Below, piece by piece: positions 49,270 through 58,841 of a stretch of 64,000 nucleotides of DNA. Origin of the DNA: Lachancea dasiensis (lineage: Eukaryota; Ascomycota; Saccharomycetes; Saccharomycetales; Saccharomycetaceae); the NCBI GenBank assembly GCA_900074725.1, contig LT598455.1, positions 373,802 to 437,801 on the forward strand, read 5' to 3'. Numbering within the stretch: position 1 is the first letter of the stretch; each line of letters opens with the position of its first letter. The notes beneath the pieces are model-generated. The model did not search any database. It had not been told where the DNA came from and worked only from the letters and a program-made list of their open reading frames with translations. A program made the position numbers and the translations under genes.

Positions 49270-49859
49270 TTGACTTTTGAAAAGTGGGGTGCAAGGAGGG
49301 GTAATAGCAAATCAAAACAGCCACGCGTAGCAATGACTTGTTGCAATAACGTCCATCTGAACTCTCAGACCTGTGAATCTAGTTAGGGTTTAGATTTAAC
49401 TTCCTTCGTTCTAAATCGAATCTTCCTGTCCTTTCTGATCCACCGGCCGCCTTTTATATGTTTCCCTCGCTTTGACTCAGTTATGGGGAACGTCACATTG
49501 ACTTGACGTAAAAGCCTGGAGCCATCATTTTATCTCTTGCAATGCCGATGTAGATTGTCTCATAGCTATGCGGACCCGTTGGATAGCCTCAAACTCAGAG
49601 CTTGACCGAGTAGCGTCATTGGTAACTGTAAGTGAACATTTTACAGTCCCTTCTTTTATCGTTAAAAAAGTGTAGATAGTCTGCTATATTGTCTCAGGAA
49701 CCGTTGAACATCCATAGCTCAGGGTCTATTTTAACACAAACACGTACAGGCTTATATCACCATTGAAAGATCATAGTCCATTAATTAGATGTGGTGGAAC
49801 TAGCGAGCGGTTGTGGTCTAGTACTCTTTGAATAGCATCGAGTTGCATAATAGTAATCA
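49270..49859. other. Intergenic region upstream of the hydrolase relic
   Basis: 590 bp with no gene recognised. No LTR-like TG/CA termini were found beside the tRNA gene. Confidence 0.4.
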
Positions 49860-50228
49860 TCAGCCTAGTGTCAATATAGTACGGAGTGATACGGGCGACG
49901 TGAGTAAAACGAAAGTGTACAAGGTGAAGGAACCCTCCATGACAAGTGCTATAAGACCCTGGTCAATGTCAAGGTCCACCGGAGGGCTAGAGTCTCCCTG
50001 ATGGCGTGGACAGGCATCTGGAAGGACGGCCGAACGGACCTTGTGGTGATGGAACGAGACTCTGACGCTCCATGGAATGGATTTAAGGTTAGAAGGTAAT
50101 ACAATCTGCTCTCTCGAAAGGTCTTTCACCTGTATACAACGGCACGAGTTGCTTCCAGCAAGATTAAACCATGGGACTTCCAACACAGCCAACGTCAAAC
50201 CAATCAAACTTACCTTCACAGCTGCCAT
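49853..50228 (-). pseudogene. Relic of a second gene, possibly SnoaL/NTF2-like, left arm
   Basis: On the minus strand an open frame from ATG 50228 reads with a signal-like start, but its best homology is out of frame. Near 49865-49925 another frame reads LHLVHFRFTHVARITPYYIDT, split here as LHLVHFRF and ITPYYIDT. This matches a + strand fragment at 51475-51570 (PHLVHFRF, ITSYYTDT). The pattern resembles the end of SnoaL-like NTF2-fold proteins. Family assignment is weak. Confidence 0.35.
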
Positions 50229-50248
50229 TTGCAACTCAATCTACCATA

Positions 50249-51249
50249 ATGAGTATCAAGATCGAGACCGTGAGCATTCTCAACCTTGCTTGAGAGACTG
50301 CAGCCGAGATTTAACTTCCCCCAATTTTGATGACAATAAGACACATGTGGCAGTCATAGCAGGTCCTCTTATCGGTTCTTGCAAGGAGCAGGCCGCTGGC
50401 GATATTTACAAAAAAGCTGTGAATGAAGCAGGGTTTCTCGTTGTTGCTCTTGACGCCTCTTTCCAAGGTGTATTTGGCGGAAGTCCTCGTTTCCTCGATA
50501 ACCCCGAGTTCCTCGTATTCCGTTTTTGGTTTGTGGTCGACTATATTCAGTCACTGAAATACGTGGATCCTCATCGGATTGGCGTGTTAGGGGGCGGTGG
50601 ATACTCCATCAATGCAGCTATGACAGGCTACCGCCTCGAGTGCTGTGTTGGAAACACAGCTGTCACTTTGGGCCGTATTGCAAGAGAAGGCTTTGCCAAC
50701 TTTAACCCCGCTGAGTCACTTGAGAAAATGGCAGCTCAGCTCACACTCACAAGGCCTCTTCTAGGCCTGATTTCCCTAGAAGAGGCAAAGACGATCACTG
50801 CTAATATCGATCTACTCGAAGCAACCAATCTACTCGAGGCTACCTATCTACTCGAGGCTACCTATCTACTCGAGGCTACCTATCTACTCGAGACTACCTA
50901 TCTACTCGAAGCAACCTTTCTACTCGAAGCAACCGATTACTTCAAGACCGAGTGCAGTCAGAAGCCCAATGGAGCTACCAGAGGGGTTTTCTCTTTAGCG
51001 CAGCATTAGCCTGAGATGCATCTAACCATGAAGAAAACTTAAGACCAAGCCGTTGATGATTGTCTGTGGCTACAACCTGGTGGCTTTGGAGCAAATCGTG
51101 ATACTCAGGAAATCTGAACCCGCGCCGCGTCTGCAGACAAATACATTGTTGGCATGCCTGGCGTTTTCGATTATACGCTGTACGACAAGCCTGAGGCAGT
51201 TGAACCAGCATTGAAGCAAGTGCTGCCTTTACTTAAGGACCATCTGTGA
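50249..51249 (+). pseudogene. Decayed alpha/beta-hydrolase (dienelactone-hydrolase-like)
   Basis: The likely ancestral start is MSIKIETVS at 50249, followed soon by a stop. A second frame gives NFDDNKTHVAVIAGPLIGSC, KEQAAGDIYKKAVNEAGFLV, DASFQG, YVDPHRIGVLGGGGYSINAA and KTECSQKPNGATRGVFS, then breaks near 51007. The end reappears in further frames as AASADKYIVGMPGVF and YTLYDKPEAVEPALK up to the TGA at 51249. Several frameshifts and stops are therefore present. The nucleophile-elbow region reads GVLGGGGY, so the usual Cys or Ser of the elbow is missing. A minisatellite interrupts the gene. The family is common in bacteria and filamentous fungi, so acquisition by transfer is possible. Confidence 0.7.
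50809..50934. repeat. 18-bp minisatellite, 7 units, in the hydrolase relic
   Basis: Seven direct units of about TATCTACTCGAGGCTACC, each encoding LLEAT plus one residue in the open frame. Units differ by one to four bases. The last runs into the family sequence DYFKTE, so the array grew from a native LLEATDY segment. Confidence 0.93.
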
Positions 51250-51474
51250 GCTCTGTGAGCTGCTGTCCATTTTGCAGGGAGCTGTGGGTAAGCTGCCTCT
51301 ATTAGTGATCAGAGCAAGCATATCAGTACTCTTTCAGTTGGTTCGCGCCAAAAAGCTGTAGAGATTGAGGTTAAGAGTTTACAATATATCGCACCTATCA
51401 ATCAATTATGTTATTAACACTTTAAAATAAAGCTCCGTTTCACAATTACAAAAACTGTTCAACAACAGTGCAGT

Positions 51475-51590
51475 ATGTGGACGAAGGCCTGCGAAAGCCC
51501 CATCTTGTACACTTTCGTTTTACTGACGTCGCCAAAATCACTTCGTACTATACTGACACTAGGTTGATGGTTCGAATTATTCAAGTCGAC
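51475..51590 (+). pseudogene. Relic of a second gene, right arm (inverted copy)
   Basis: A short frame gives DEGLRKPHLVHFRFTDVA, then ITSYYTDTRLM. About 70 bp are clearly similar, by eye above 80 percent, to the reverse complement of 49860-49930. The ATG-less frame ends soon after. Nothing else recognisable lies near it. Confidence 0.5.
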
Positions 51591-52616
51591 GCTGTTCAAA
51601 TAGTACTAGATCACTACCTCTCGGTAGTTCTAACAAAAAGGCTTTTACAACCGGCACCTCTGTTACACTCACCGAACATAATTAGAGGTGAAAACATAAT
51701 GACACAGGACTCGACTATCATGATATAGTCTCTCAATATAAAACAAAATGATTTAACCACGTCCTTTCCCGCTCACCTATGAATACTTGAAGCTTGCTAG
51801 GAAGCTTTTACTACACCTGTTGCAGCTAAGAAGCTACGCCTCAGCTTAAATGGAACATAAACAGTTATGGTAAGATTATATACAATACTTGCAGAACTAT
51901 GCGATTTGGTTCTAACCGAACTTCTCTCGACAGATATACCTATGTGTTCTGAAATTAAGAAAAAACTGACTTCAAATAGTTGCTGCTCGTGGAGTCTACG
52001 TTATAATGCCAACTGGCGTCAATGTCTAGTGAACAAAGGAGAGGTAACCAGATGAGGTAGATAAGCGTGGTAAATCTATAGCCCAAGACATTAGAAAAAT
52101 TTGCCATATACTCACTGATTCTCATTAGATCAGAAGTGCCAAATATCCATCACTCCCGATGTTAGTAGCACTGACGGTTCGTTTTTCACCACCTAAGGTA
52201 TATGACCCACCCTTCGCCACAATCCCAAACTTGAACAGATACATTTCCATTTGGGGTTGCAAAAAGCCCCAGAATCGTTGGCCCAAGCTGAAAACTGTAG
52301 TTTCTAAAGCTTTGCCAGTTCTGATGCTGAGGAATTGAAGCTTCTCAGGTTACCCAGTATGAGCGTGATATGGACCCTGCACCACACCAAGATCGCGCTA
52401 GCGAGTAAAAGCGAGTAGGTTACAAAAAAAGATTAGAGCGACCTTTTCTTCTTCAAGGCAATGAATGAAATAAAGTCCGTACGTGCTTGTAATCCTCTAA
52501 AACTAAACTAAAAATGATTATCGCCAAGGCGATCTATGAATTGTAAAAGATGATGATGAGATGAACAACAGTGGTGACATGCTAAAGTGTTCTTAGTGAT
52601 TTGCGAAAATGTTGTT
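51591..52616. other. Intergenic region before the third PIR gene
   Basis: About 1 kb of AT-rich sequence with no gene recognised. Short open frames (for example 51867-52055) have no similarity. Confidence 0.5.
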
Positions 52617-53372
52617 TTAACATTCAACCAGTTTGACAACTTCTAAGTGAACTGGCGAGCACTGGTCACCAATAGATTCGTCATACAAGTTGTAAAAAGT
52701 ACCAGATAGACATTGGTAAAATACTTCTGTTTCGCCAATGGCTAGGTTACCATTCTTTGTGATAGTCCAGCCAGCAGCGTAGATGGCACCGGCTTGTGGA
52801 GGAGGACCATCAAATTGGAATTGTCTGTTAGCCACGATGGAACCGATTCTTCCCTTAGCGTCCTTGAGAATCCCCCCTTTCAAAGTCATCTCTAGAGTGC
52901 CGTCGGTCTTACAGGAGACAACCTTTAATTTGGAGTCTACTGAGCCAGAGGCAGAGGCAGCCACGGAGTTAGACGCAAGAGTCGTTGTTTTCTTTTCGGA
53001 AGAAGCTGTAGACGCCTGGATTTGACCATCGGATACTTGCGAGGCAGCTGCGGCCGATGAAGCAGAGCTTGTGGCACTGGAGGCAGTAGCAGACGCTGGA
53101 GTAGCAGTGGTACCTTGGACCTGTCCATCGCCGATCTGCGAGACTGCATCTCTCTTAGCTTTTCCAGAGGCTGTAGCAGTTACCGACGCGGAGGAACCGG
53201 TCACCTTCTGGATGGCAATTCCAAAAGCATCTGAATAATCGGTAGCCCCCCCAGACAAGGTCTTCGATGGGGTCAAAGTGGCCCACGACGACGAAGATGA
53301 AGAGTCCGTCTCGTTAGCACCAGCGACGTAGCCGGAGACTAGTGCAGAAACAAGAATGGATTTAAATTGCAT
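52617..53372 (-). CDS. CIS3: PIR cell-wall protein with few repeats, Cis3 type
   Basis: 251 residues, against 225 in S. cerevisiae Cis3. It has a signal peptide (about 1-18), a propeptide ending in AKR, then one canonical repeat (SQIGDGQVQ) and one variant (SQVSDGQIQ). The four-Cys C-terminal domain runs from VVSC to VKLVEC and is close to that of the other two PIR genes. It is a wall glycoprotein linked to beta-1,3-glucan. Place and strand equal YJL158C, next to FAR1. Unlike the other two it has diverged normally. Confidence 0.9.
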   Translation of the reverse strand: MQFKSILVSALVSGYVAGANETDSSSSSSWATLTPSKTLSGGATDYSDAFGIAIQKVTGSSASVTATASGKAKRDAVSQIGDGQVQGTTATPASATASSATSSASSAAAASQVSDGQIQASTASSEKKTTTLASNSVAASASGSVDSKLKVVSCKTDGTLEMTLKGGILKDAKGRIGSIVANRQFQFDGPPPQAGAIYAAGWTITKNGNLAIGETEVFYQCLSGTFYNLYDESIGDQCSPVHLEVVKLVEC

Positions 53373-54302
53373 TATTAAAAGCCTGAGTTCTTAGAGCGAG
53401 TGGAAAGTTTCTTTGAGTGCGGCGACCAGCTCTAGGCGATGATGAGTCAAACTGCGATCTGTGAAATCTCCAAGGAGGATGGCAAACCCCCATCACAAAT
53501 ACAGGGTGATACTTATACTAGTCTACATTTAGGATGACGATCGGTCAGTTGGGTAGTGACCATAAATCTAGGCGGGACTCTGGGCACTCGCTACATCTTC
53601 CTCAGTCTCACACCTAATAGAGAATATTCTGCGGACGAGAGAGGCTAATTTTTCTAAAAAAACAATGTGCCCATTGACATGCACACTGTCGTGGTCGTGA
53701 TTTAACCCAATTGAATAGCACAACAATGCCTCTGCCACAGGTCTGGAATGCAATCCGCTTGAATCGGATATTTTTCCGACATGAACGTCACCACCGTAAA
53801 GATTCAAACAAAATTCGCAGCAGTCTCGAGAGCCCACAGGCCCGCTGACGCTAGTTGCTTCCGTATGTTTGTTCTACAGTGAGATATTACTCCAGACAGG
53901 GTTCTGGATTTAACTCAAAACCACGTATTTTTCATCGTTTCCTAGCGCAATTGACTGATATTTTAGGTCGTTCCTCGGGCAACATGTATACCTGCCATAA
54001 TGGGCATATTTGTTTTTCCAATTCTTGGCCACGAAAATTGGACAATTTTGAACAAATGCAGTGCAAAAGAGATAGCCGGATGCGGTGGGGCTCAGCGGAA
54101 TCATCAGCCGAGGTTTTCAGGAGGCGCTAGAATGGCCAAGGCGAGAGGGACGAAGTAAGGGGAATGAATATCTTAGAAGGCGTTGTGGCATTTACTCACG
54201 TGAAGAGTCAAAGTCACTTCTCGCACTTGCAATCCACAATCTTATATAGTGTAGCGCACTGAATCTCAACACAGTTCGGACAGTCTGAGTTGGAGAAGAG
54301 AT
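53373..54302. other. Intergenic region CIS3-FAR1
   Basis: 930 bp with the CIS3 promoter and the FAR1 3' flank. Open frames of about 90 codons on both strands (53568-53837, 53855-54130) have no recognisable similarity and are not called. Confidence 0.5.
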
Positions 54303-57300
54303 TCACACCGCATTATCTTGGTACGCTAAATGAGTTCTCAGTGCGCACATGTTCCATCTTGACAATGCTCTAATCTGACGGTCTTCGCTACATGACATGT
54401 CTGCGATATACTGTAATTTCGACGAGAGCTTCTCCGCGTACTGACCAATAGGATTCGCATTGACGTATCGATAGAAAGAGGAGTCATTGCAAACACAATC
54501 TCTGCTGATGCAAAAAACCATGGATATCAGATGGTTAAGAGCGGACACTATATCTAGGTTAGGCTCATTCAAGGCGCGATTCAGAGTTTCCACCACAGTC
54601 AATTCCATCTGACGTGTGGCGAAAAACATGTCGCGCGATGCAGATAATGGAGGTGCCAGTGAGATATTCAGCTCTTCTAGACCATTTTCCTGCCGCTCAT
54701 TTGCGGAGGTGTCAGACGGCAACTTTAGCGAGTACACTGGTGGGGCGGTTGTGCTCGATGGACCAAACCTGAAGTCACACCCGAAAGCAAAACCTTGAGA
54801 AACCAAGTGACCCGATCCATCATACCATTGCGAATGATACTGGAGTAATGGCGATGTAGACGATGCCGTATTTTGAGATGGAGAGGAGTTTCCCAAAAAG
54901 TGCCGCAAGTTTGCTACATTGAGGCGAACTTCAAATAAAACGGTTTTGACTTCCCCTTGTCGCAGTGTTCCAAGGTCAAGGTCTAGCTCTGTCTGAGCAC
55001 TTGCTAAACCGAGCAAGTGACCATCCTTCTCTGCTGCTGAAAACTGAGCAACTGCGTTGTTCACACTGGACAAGGTCAAAGCTAATGACTTAATCGCAGG
55101 TTCGTGTAGGCTATGAATCAAGTCTTTGAGATGTGCATCTTTCATGTATTTAAGAGCTTTGCTTTTAACGTAGTAACATCTATCGTTTACGAAAGCACCT
55201 AGCGCGATTTTACAATTGCATGTGAAGTACTGATAAATGCTGAATTTAAAATCTTTCACGATCAGATTTATGTCGCGCTTCAGACGCTTAGTATGAAAAT
55301 CGTTATCAACAGAACTTTGCATATCCATTGGATAGTCATTGCCCAGCAAGATCAGCTGCTGAAGGTAGTTTTCATCGCCCTCTACTGTGCAAATTAATTT
55401 ACGGCATGTCTCAAGTGCCAGCGCAAGCTCCCAGGTGTCATTCAAAAAAATTCCGTCATTATTGTGGACCTCGAGACTTTCCAAAAACTCATCAAGCCCG
55501 TACCACGATTTGTTGACCATTCCAATGAATGTGCCGTATGCCCCAATTTGGCCACTTCCATCCTTACCAACAACAACTAGGCCGATAAAATCTTGGTCTG
55601 ACAATGAATCCAGAAGCTGACGAACTTTAGACTTTATTATGTTCGAACAATCGTCATTGGTATGGAGTTCAGGATGACAGTTGATGATGCTGAAACACAA
55701 AACGATTTTGAGAGGGAACTTCGTATGACATGTAAAGACACTTGAGCGCACATTGTCACATTTACTAGAAAAACTTCCAATTTTTTTAGGACGCAGGCTC
55801 TGAGCAATGTCCTGCGGCAGTAAGTCCCAACTGTTTACTGTCAGCTGCTCCAGTGGAATATATTGCATTTCCTTGGACAAGTATATCCTTTTGAGGCAGT
55901 GGAACCACTTGCGAATAACAGCGGGTTCCTCTCCGCACCCTAAAAACACCTCTGGTAGTGACTTACTTTTTAGATCAAGTATTATCGTATACGGGTCAAG
56001 CTGGTGTAACTCGGATATTTGCTCCTTGGAAATATCTCTCACAATACTCCCCTCACTCGCAAATAGTAGTCGCTCTTGAAATAGGAATACTATTACTGTA
56101 AGCCATACATCCTCGTCTTCGGAATACCTCAAAACGTCAAATATCTCCAGGGTCCCGGTGGGACCAGCGCAATTCAGGCTTTCTTTAAAAAACATTTCAA
56201 TTTCCTTTCTGATGCGACTTTCCGCCTTCCCCAATCCCTTAGCGCTATCAGCCGCCTTAGGCAGTTTTGGAAGATATGCAGTCATTGCATATTGAACGGC
56301 AACGTTCTCAGCATCATCCCTTATAGTGAATTTCGATAGCTGGGGAACAACGTGAATTCGAGGCCTGCTAAAATCAAATTCCTCATTCGGAACTTCACTA
56401 CACGAAGCGAAGCTTCCGGATTCGTATGAGCTGCCTTGGCTCGAAACAGAGGGCAATGGCAGATTCCCGAAACTGCTATCGAATCTGAATTGTTGACGGA
56501 AGCCATTACTGGTCACCTCAGAACTTCTGATAACTTGATCATTGGGAGTTCTGAAGTCCTGTACTTTGCTGCGATGTAGTGAAGTTTCCTCGACAGGACA
56601 CTCTACAGCTTGAGGGAGTATAGCTGTATCAGGAGAGAGGGCTTGATAGAGCCCATAAGGATTGGTTTCAATACCGCCACATAAGATTCTAGCGGTTATC
56701 TCACTAAACATATCTTCATCTTTCGGTTTTGCAGCTTGCTTGCAGATTGAGCACCTGAAGGGGGTATGACTCAAGAAAAGTGCTTCAAATGACACCAAAT
56801 AGCAGTTATAATGACACTGATGACCGCACGTAAGTTCCATGAGCTTTTCACCCTTCAAAGCACAACATAGGCTTTCTTTGCAAATATTACAATTATTCGA
56901 GATAAAGTTCTTAGGACCTCCAGCGTTAGATACATTTCTTCGAAGTTCAACAGCATAAGTAGGAGACTCTGTGTCCGGGTATAGACTTGCGAATGGGTCC
57001 CTAAAGCTTGGGCGTTCGACGGCAAAATTGCTTCTTGGCGTTCCAACGTCAACTTGAAAAGCTGAACCGAGTCTTTTTCGAGGATCCACAGAGCTGGCCG
57101 TAACCCAGCTCCCGCAGTCAGAAGTCGAATAATTGGAACGTCTGAATTCCATAGGTGACTCCAAAGTTGGCGCGTTCTTACCGCTACTTCCAGATTTGCG
57201 AGGGGTAGGACGGGGGGTAAGATGAGTGAATGATAAGGGTGCCGGTGCATTATTGCGTCTCGTCCCTATGTTGGTGATCGGTTTTGTCATTGATATCAAG

Positions 57301-57572
57301 GTCGGACCAAAATCAAGGTTGTCGTGGTCATTCACATCTCTGTCGCCAACGCCATGAACGAGTAGATCATGCTCGCTCGCTTGTCGTTGGTTCCTGCTTG
57401 GCGACAGTACGCTCGAGGCGCTAAAGCTTCGAAATTTGGAATTCACTCTAGTCATAACTGGCCCTGATAGTTTTTTGAAAGCTCTTGTTGAAGACGGAGA
57501 GCTGCTCCCGACGCTTGGAGGTGAATGGACCTGCTTCAACTTCGTCGAAGTTATAGGAGTACCGACCTGCAT
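54303..57572 (-). CDS. FAR1: Far1-type CDK inhibitor and pheromone scaffold
   Basis: 1089 residues from the ATG at 57572 (MQVGTPITSTKLKQV), longer than the 830 of S. cerevisiae Far1. The N-terminal 225 residues are basic and Ser-rich. A RING-H2-like domain (about 228-279: CNICKES, CGHQCHYNCY, CSICKQ) binds G-beta. A PH-like region (about 440-570) and a VWA-like domain (about 590-800, SKCDNVRSS to NDDCSNIIKSKVRQLLDSLS, in part) follow. The layout is shared with Ste5. Synteny (between CIS3 and SSY5, as YJL157C) favours Far1. It arrests Cln-Cdc28 and orients growth towards pheromone. Upstream lie pheromone-response-like boxes. Confidence 0.88.
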   Translation of the reverse strand: MQVGTPITSTKLKQVHSPPSVGSSSPSSTRAFKKLSGPVMTRVNSKFRSFSASSVLSPSRNQRQASEHDLLVHGVGDRDVNDHDNLDFGPTLISMTKPITNIGTRRNNAPAPLSFTHLTPRPTPRKSGSSGKNAPTLESPMEFRRSNYSTSDCGSWVTASSVDPRKRLGSAFQVDVGTPRSNFAVERPSFRDPFASLYPDTESPTYAVELRRNVSNAGGPKNFISNNCNICKESLCCALKGEKLMELTCGHQCHYNCYLVSFEALFLSHTPFRCSICKQAAKPKDEDMFSEITARILCGGIETNPYGLYQALSPDTAILPQAVECPVEETSLHRSKVQDFRTPNDQVIRSSEVTSNGFRQQFRFDSSFGNLPLPSVSSQGSSYESGSFASCSEVPNEEFDFSRPRIHVVPQLSKFTIRDDAENVAVQYAMTAYLPKLPKAADSAKGLGKAESRIRKEIEMFFKESLNCAGPTGTLEIFDVLRYSEDEDVWLTVIVFLFQERLLFASEGSIVRDISKEQISELHQLDPYTIILDLKSKSLPEVFLGCGEEPAVIRKWFHCLKRIYLSKEMQYIPLEQLTVNSWDLLPQDIAQSLRPKKIGSFSSKCDNVRSSVFTCHTKFPLKIVLCFSIINCHPELHTNDDCSNIIKSKVRQLLDSLSDQDFIGLVVVGKDGSGQIGAYGTFIGMVNKSWYGLDEFLESLEVHNNDGIFLNDTWELALALETCRKLICTVEGDENYLQQLILLGNDYPMDMQSSVDNDFHTKRLKRDINLIVKDFKFSIYQYFTCNCKIALGAFVNDRCYYVKSKALKYMKDAHLKDLIHSLHEPAIKSLALTLSSVNNAVAQFSAAEKDGHLLGLASAQTELDLDLGTLRQGEVKTVLFEVRLNVANLRHFLGNSSPSQNTASSTSPLLQYHSQWYDGSGHLVSQGFAFGCDFRFGPSSTTAPPVYSLKLPSDTSANERQENGLEELNISLAPPLSASRDMFFATRQMELTVVETLNRALNEPNLDIVSALNHLISMVFCISRDCVCNDSSFYRYVNANPIGQYAEKLSSKLQYIADMSCSEDRQIRALSRWNMCALRTHLAYQDNAV

Positions 57573-57590
57573 TGTAGTATTTTCTATGGT

Positions 57591-57606
57591 GCTGTTGTGA
57601 AACAGC
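57591..57606. promoter_or_regulatory. Pheromone response element in a hairpin before FAR1
   Basis: TGAAACA (57598-57604), the exact Ste12 site, lies 26 bp before the ATG, inside a perfect inverted repeat GCTGTT-gtga-AACAGC. Being so close to the start it may lie in the 5' leader. Confidence 0.4.
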
Positions 57607-57787
57607 ACTACGGTTGACAAACCGTTTCAACTTGAGTTTGCCAGTACAAAAATGCGCCCTGCTTCAATACCATCACTATTTAAATACGTCGCGGCCTATT
57701 GTCGTGGATTTAGCTTGAAGCCACAAGCCCTTGAAAGCGGCAGTGCTCTAACGCTCTAGGGGTACGCGGACATTTCTCAAATTGTGT

Positions 57788-57838
57788 GGTTTCATACAGC
57801 CTTTTTGACGTTAATGAGGTTCTCGTGAAACGAACCTC
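57788..57838. promoter_or_regulatory. Two PRE-like boxes, one in an inverted repeat, FAR1 promoter
   Basis: GGTTTCA (57788-57794, TGAAACC on the minus strand) and TGAAACG (57826-57832) each match 6 of 7 bases of the Ste12 site. The second lies in GAGGTTC-n9-GAACCTC (57816-57838). They are 216-260 bp before the ATG, a typical activator distance. Confidence 0.45.
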
Positions 57839-58841
57839 ACGCACGAGCCAAGCGGGTTTAAATGTGACCTTTAGAATTCCGAGCCTCTCTTAACAAAATA
57901 GAGCGGACCCCAAGGAACCGCTTGCCAATACGATTAGAATAGAAGTTGTGTGTCGTCCTTCAGACGGACGCCGATCAATGAAATGTTTTTGAATATCCAT
58001 TAAAGGGCTATTACTAGTAAAAATCGAAACGATTGTGGGATTGTGATCTTGAACAGAAAGGGCTTACAAGAAGTTTGTTCCCTTGGTAGGATCAAGTGCG
58101 TTCTACGCGGTCTTTCATCCAGCCGCCCGGGTGTACCATTAAATATCGGATATCGATGGTTAATGTCACCAGTCCACAACCAATAGTCTTTAGAACATGA
58201 TAGCCCTTAGTCCGATCCTATGGGTTCGTTCTCTCAAGTAAGGTCGTTGATAAAAGAACACCGGAACATTTACTTATGCACAGTGTAGCTCGTTACATGG
58301 TACTCCTTAAAGTAATCATTACAAGTGTTTTACGTTTTACGTTATACGTTTCGTGGTTTTTCTGAAATTCCTTAAGACCGTTTTATCCATTGATGATCAA
58401 GACAGTCATTAACGGTTAAGTGGAGGACGTTATTCATTCTTCTGCCTTAGAGAATGAAGATATCAACATCGTAGGGCCCTTTACTGTTTACTTTCTTCAG
58501 CTGCTGAAACTAAATAATATAGGATCTCGTAGCTTCAAACGACCTCATCTTGGCATCGAACTAGGTTGATAAAACATGTCCATGAAGGCGAAATATTAAC
58601 AATTGAGTCACTTTTGGCATAGACGGTCCCTAAATTTTGACCAACTTAGTCCGAACTCTTTCTATAAGCTTAAATACATCGTAGTTCTCATTTTTTATGT
58701 CACTCTATAGCCTTTGCATCTCATTTCGATTGGTAGATCCTTCCTGGCAAAATTGGTACCGCCATCTTCGGATGATTTTCGTGAAAAGAAGGGCTAAGTG
58801 CCGGCACTTAGAAGTGTTTTGGCCAAGCTGTTGATGACGTC

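Larger units (their letters stand above)
57573..58841. other. Long FAR1 upstream region
   Basis: These 1.27 kb run between FAR1 and the SSY5 stop. Besides the PRE-like boxes there is a tandem TTTTACG stretch at 58328-58355, including an exact S. cerevisiae-type ARS consensus TTTTACGTTTT at 58328-58338. No coding region was recognised. Confidence 0.5.

Noticed and set aside
49270-49800. Solo LTR next to tRNA-Cys
   Set aside because: tRNA genes often attract Ty elements, but no paired TG/CA termini or target-site duplication could be found.
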